Of a DNA stretch of 64,000 nt, positions 62,178 through 64,000 are shown piece after piece (the first letter of the stretch is position 1; every line of letters starts with the position of its first letter). The DNA lies in contig OZ241856.1 in NCBI GenBank assembly GCA_965202845.1, forward strand, positions 1,488,001 to 1,552,000. The letters are read 5' to 3'. The DNA is from CBDATA01 sp965202845 (lineage in GTDB: Bacteria > Acidobacteriota > Vicinamibacteria > Marinacidobacterales > Marinacidobacteraceae). Made by a program: the position numbers and the translations under genes. The notes under the pieces were generated by a model that worked only from the letters and a program-made list of their open reading frames with translations, ran no database searches and was not told the DNA's origin.

Positions 62178-62258
62178 AGGGTCGAAAGCGGGGAGCCGCA
62201 ACCGTCCCCAGCCAGCGTCGCCACACACCAATGGAACACTTTTCCCGCTTTCGACCCT
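62178..62258. repeat. Inverted repeat 2 in ISL3 leader
   Basis: AGGGTCGAAAGCGGG (62178-62192) pairs perfectly with CCCGCTTTCGACCCT (62244-62258), enclosing about 51 nt. It is followed by a run of seven A and the transposase ribosome-binding site (AAGGAG, 62265-62270). Confidence 0.8.
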
Positions 62259-62278
62259 GAAAAAAAGGAGCGCATCCA

Positions 62279-63520
62279 GTGCTACACGAGCTTTTCGCCC
62301 AAGCCCTCGGCATCCCGGACCCCTGGTTCGTCGAGAACGTGGAATTCGACAAGGACCAAGGAAAGCTGAGCATCCGCGTCGATTTCCGCAGGGGCGCCCG
62401 CTTCGCCCACCAGAACCACGACGGCCTCCATCCGGTCCACGACACCAAGACCAAGCGCTTCCGCCACCTCAACTTCTTCCAATTCGAGTGCGAACTGGTG
62501 GCGCGCGTCCCCCGGGTGCGCCTCCCCAACGGCAAGGTCGCGCTGGTCTCGCCGCCCTGGGCCGGCAAGCTCTCCGGGTTCTCCCTCCTCTTCGAAGCCT
62601 TGATTCTCGCCATGTGCCAGGACATGACCTTCGCCGCCGTCGCACGGCTCGCCGGACTCTCCCAGCACCAAACCCAGGCCATCTCCAACCGCTATGTGGA
62701 ACTCGCCACCGAAACCGACGACCAAGCCGACGTCCGCGCCGTCGCCATCGACGAAACCTCCCGCGCGCGCGGCCACAACTACGTCACCGTCGTCGCAGAC
62801 GCCCGAAAACGCCGGGTCATCTTCGTCGGAGAAGGCCGCGCCGCCGACTCCGTCGACCGATTCGCCCGAAGCCTCGAAGCCCACGGCGGAGACCCCGAAG
62901 CCGTCGAAGTCGCCTCCAGCGACATGTCCCCCGCCTACATCAAGGGCGTCGCAGAGCATCTCCCCAACGCCCAAATCACCTTCGACAAATTCCACGTCAT
63001 CGCCCACGCGTCCAAGGCCCTCGACCAGACCCGGCGCATCGAGCAGCGCGCCAACCCGCAACTCAAGGGCATGCGCTGGGCGCTCCTCAAGAGCCCCGAA
63101 CGACTCGGCGCCGAACAACGCGCCCAACTCAACGCCCTCATCGCGCAGGCCCCCGGCAAGCGCACCGCCCGAGCCTGGATGTACCGCGAACAACTCCGGA
63201 ACATCCTCAACCGCAAGCAGGTCAACGTCGTCCGAGCCATGCTCCGGCAGTGGTGCGCCAACGTGAACCGCTCCAAGGTCGAACCCATGAAAGCCGTCGC
63301 GCGGATGATCCGCAAACATCTCGAGGGCATCGTCGCGTGGGCCCGAACCCGCCAGACCAACGGCTTCATCGAGGCGCTCAACGGCCTGTTTCAGGCGGCC
63401 AAGCGGAAAGCCAGAGGCTACGGAACCTTCCAGACCATCCGCACCGTGTTCTTCCTCATCGCCGGAAAACTGGACTTCTCCAAGCTCAACCCTCATGTCG
63501 CGTACCCACTCGGTATTTGA
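62279..63520 (+). CDS. ISL3-family transposase
   Basis: 413 residues, GTG start with AAAGGAG eight bases upstream. An N-terminal region and helix-turn-helix (AAVARLAGLSQHQTQAISNRY) precede the DDE domain: first Asp in AVAIDETSRARGHNYVTVV, second in VEVASSDMSPAYIKGV and the Glu in QTNGFIEALNGLFQAAKRKARG, all typical of ISL3/transposase_12. The frame is complete, so the copy may be functional. Confidence 0.94.
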   Translation: MLHELFAQALGIPDPWFVENVEFDKDQGKLSIRVDFRRGARFAHQNHDGLHPVHDTKTKRFRHLNFFQFECELVARVPRVRLPNGKVALVSPPWAGKLSGFSLLFEALILAMCQDMTFAAVARLAGLSQHQTQAISNRYVELATETDDQADVRAVAIDETSRARGHNYVTVVADARKRRVIFVGEGRAADSVDRFARSLEAHGGDPEAVEVASSDMSPAYIKGVAEHLPNAQITFDKFHVIAHASKALDQTRRIEQRANPQLKGMRWALLKSPERLGAEQRAQLNALIAQAPGKRTARAWMYREQLRNILNRKQVNVVRAMLRQWCANVNRSKVEPMKAVARMIRKHLEGIVAWARTRQTNGFIEALNGLFQAAKRKARGYGTFQTIRTVFFLIAGKLDFSKLNPHVAYPLGI

Positions 63521-63527
63521 AAGAGCC

Positions 63528-63883
63528 TGTTTTTGCAGCACAATGTCTTCCTTTATCCTTTCCAGGGCGGCGGAGTGGCCTCTCCCGGAGGACACGAGAG
63601 CCTTGGAAAACAGGGACACCAGGAATTCGTTGTGCGAGTAATCCAGCCATCCATTGGTTATGCTGTCGAAGAATTTACGCCCCTTCCTGGTGTGAGTCCA
63701 GAGTCCACGCTGCAGCGCATTCGCCGCAGCGTCGCCGCAGCGCACTTCGCAAATGTATTCGTCGTATACATCATAAAATCTGTAAACCGGGTGCTTTCTC
63801 CCCCTGCCTGTTTCTTCATGCGAAATTCGGGACACGGCGTCGCTTGCGAGACCATAATTGAACACCATGATGTTGCATTTTTG
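63528..63883 (-). pseudogene. Internal fragment of a probable type II restriction endonuclease gene
   Basis: Between the two ISL3 copies the minus strand has one open frame of about 118 codons without its own start context. It contains HPVYRFYDVYDEYICEVRCG, NALQRGLWTHTRKG and FFDSITNGWLDYSHN and ends IKEDIVLQKQ at the IS copy 1 junction. After conceptual IS removal it runs into the methyltransferase start. Restriction activity is inferred from the coupling to an adenine methyltransferase; I do not recognise the specific enzyme family. The 5' part is lost or lies beyond copy 2. Confidence 0.55.
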
Positions 63884-64000
63884 GGCTCTTTCAAATACCG
63901 AGTGGGTACGCGACATGAGGGTTGAGCTTGGAGAAGTCCAGTTTTCCGGCGATGAGGAAGAACACGGTGCGGATGGTCTGGAAGGTTCCGTAGCCTCTGG
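63884..64000 (-). mobile_element. ISL3-family insertion sequence, copy 2 (partial, inverted)
   Basis: From 63884 the plus strand reads GGCTCTTTCAAATACC and continues as the exact complement of the 3' end of copy 1 up to the window edge. The two copies face each other with their transposase 3' ends and enclose a 0.36-kb piece of the interrupted gene. The eight bases outside it (CATTTTTG) resemble the TGTTTTTG target of copy 1. Confidence 0.85.
63891..64000 (-). CDS. ISL3 transposase, copy 2 (C-terminal part only)
   Basis: The complement encodes the same C-terminus as copy 1 (ARGYGTFQTIRTVFFLIAGK, then LDFSKLNPHVAYPLGI) ending in TGA at 63893-63891. The gene continues past the window end, so completeness cannot be judged. 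Confidence 0.85.
   Translation of the reverse strand, partial: RGYGTFQTIRTVFFLIAGKLDFSKLNPHVAYPLGI

Larger units (their letters stand above)
62060..63527 (+). mobile_element. ISL3-family insertion sequence, copy 1
   Basis: About 1468 bp, flanked by an 8-bp direct repeat TGTTTTTG (62052-62059 and 63528-63535), the size expected for ISL3. The right end reads (complement) GGCTCTTTCAAATACC then GAGTGGGTA; the left end reads GCCTCAATTGAGATTT then GAGTGGGTA, so the inner nine bases are identical and the outer part is imperfect. It contains one transposase gene preceded by two large inverted repeats. Removing the element plus one repeat restores the reading frame of the host gene. Confidence 0.85.

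Overview
The window is a high-GC chromosomal segment with short intergenic gaps, many 4-bp start/stop overlaps and frequent GTG/TTG starts. The gene mix points to a Gram-negative heterotroph, most like Acidobacteriota or a neighbouring phylum: an orphan MacB-type permease without an ATPase (an acidobacterial hallmark), many lipoproteins, RND efflux, TolB-like plus CehA-like proteins, and several sodium-coupled amino-acid transporters. This placement is inferred from gene content; there is no rRNA here to confirm it.

Layout. (1) 1-4806, minus strand: the rod-shape operon mreB-mreC-mreD-mrdA(PBP2)-rodA, with rodA cut by the window edge. (2) 4948-11198: a PpiD/SurA-type foldase, a STAS protein, then moeA-moaC-larE and a zinc-ribbon metallo-beta-lactamase protein, with tatA convergent. 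(3) 11302-14759: an ankyrin membrane protein, a small secreted four-cysteine peptide and an orphan ADOP-type permease. (4) 14749-20683, minus strand: a small symporter accessory protein, a PutP-like symporter, a lipoprotein, a RloA/RloB defence cassette bracketed by a 26-bp direct repeat, and a sulfite-oxidase-like molybdoenzyme with its cytochrome c. MoeA, MoaC and TatA nearby could serve this Tat-exported enzyme. (5) 20747-24463: a PLP dehydratase, two tandem NYN-domain genes (the second frameshifted, behind its own promoter and structured leader) and DjlA. (6) 24441-33752: a DMT exporter, a membrane pyrophosphatase, a beta-propeller protein, NSS and AGCS symporters and a TolB/CehA fusion. 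(7) 33778-39213: a duplicated DUF433 antitoxin with a toxin stub, a RuBisCO-like/cupin fusion, a matrixin-like lipoprotein, and a lipoprotein gene broken by an IS5-type element and carrying a C10 tract that is out of frame. (8) 39247-45475: glycine cleavage genes gcvT-gcvH-gcvP with a coupled nitrilase. (9) 45493-53237: two RND pumps around one adaptor. (10) 53390-60777: a Cys/Met-metabolism PLP enzyme, a probable 6S RNA, tRNA-Leu/Cys/Gly, yraN, cysS, the rsbU-rsbW-rsbV module, ribF and a DUF1844 protein. (11) 60872-64000: a D12-class adenine methyltransferase whose upstream partner gene (probable restriction enzyme) has been broken by an ISL3 element with an 8-bp target duplication, and is bounded on its other side by a second, inverted ISL3 copy.

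Themes: cell-wall elongation, sodium-driven amino-acid uptake with glycine and sulfur-compound metabolism, Mo-cofactor/sulfite oxidation, and three accessory islands (RloAB, DUF433/IS5, R-M/ISL3) in which insertion history can be read to the base. The most unusual single protein is the RuBisCO-like/cupin fusion at 34355-35935. It joins in one chain the two activities known as separate proteins in the Rhodospirillum methylthioadenosine-to-isoprenoid shunt, although its substrate here is unproven.
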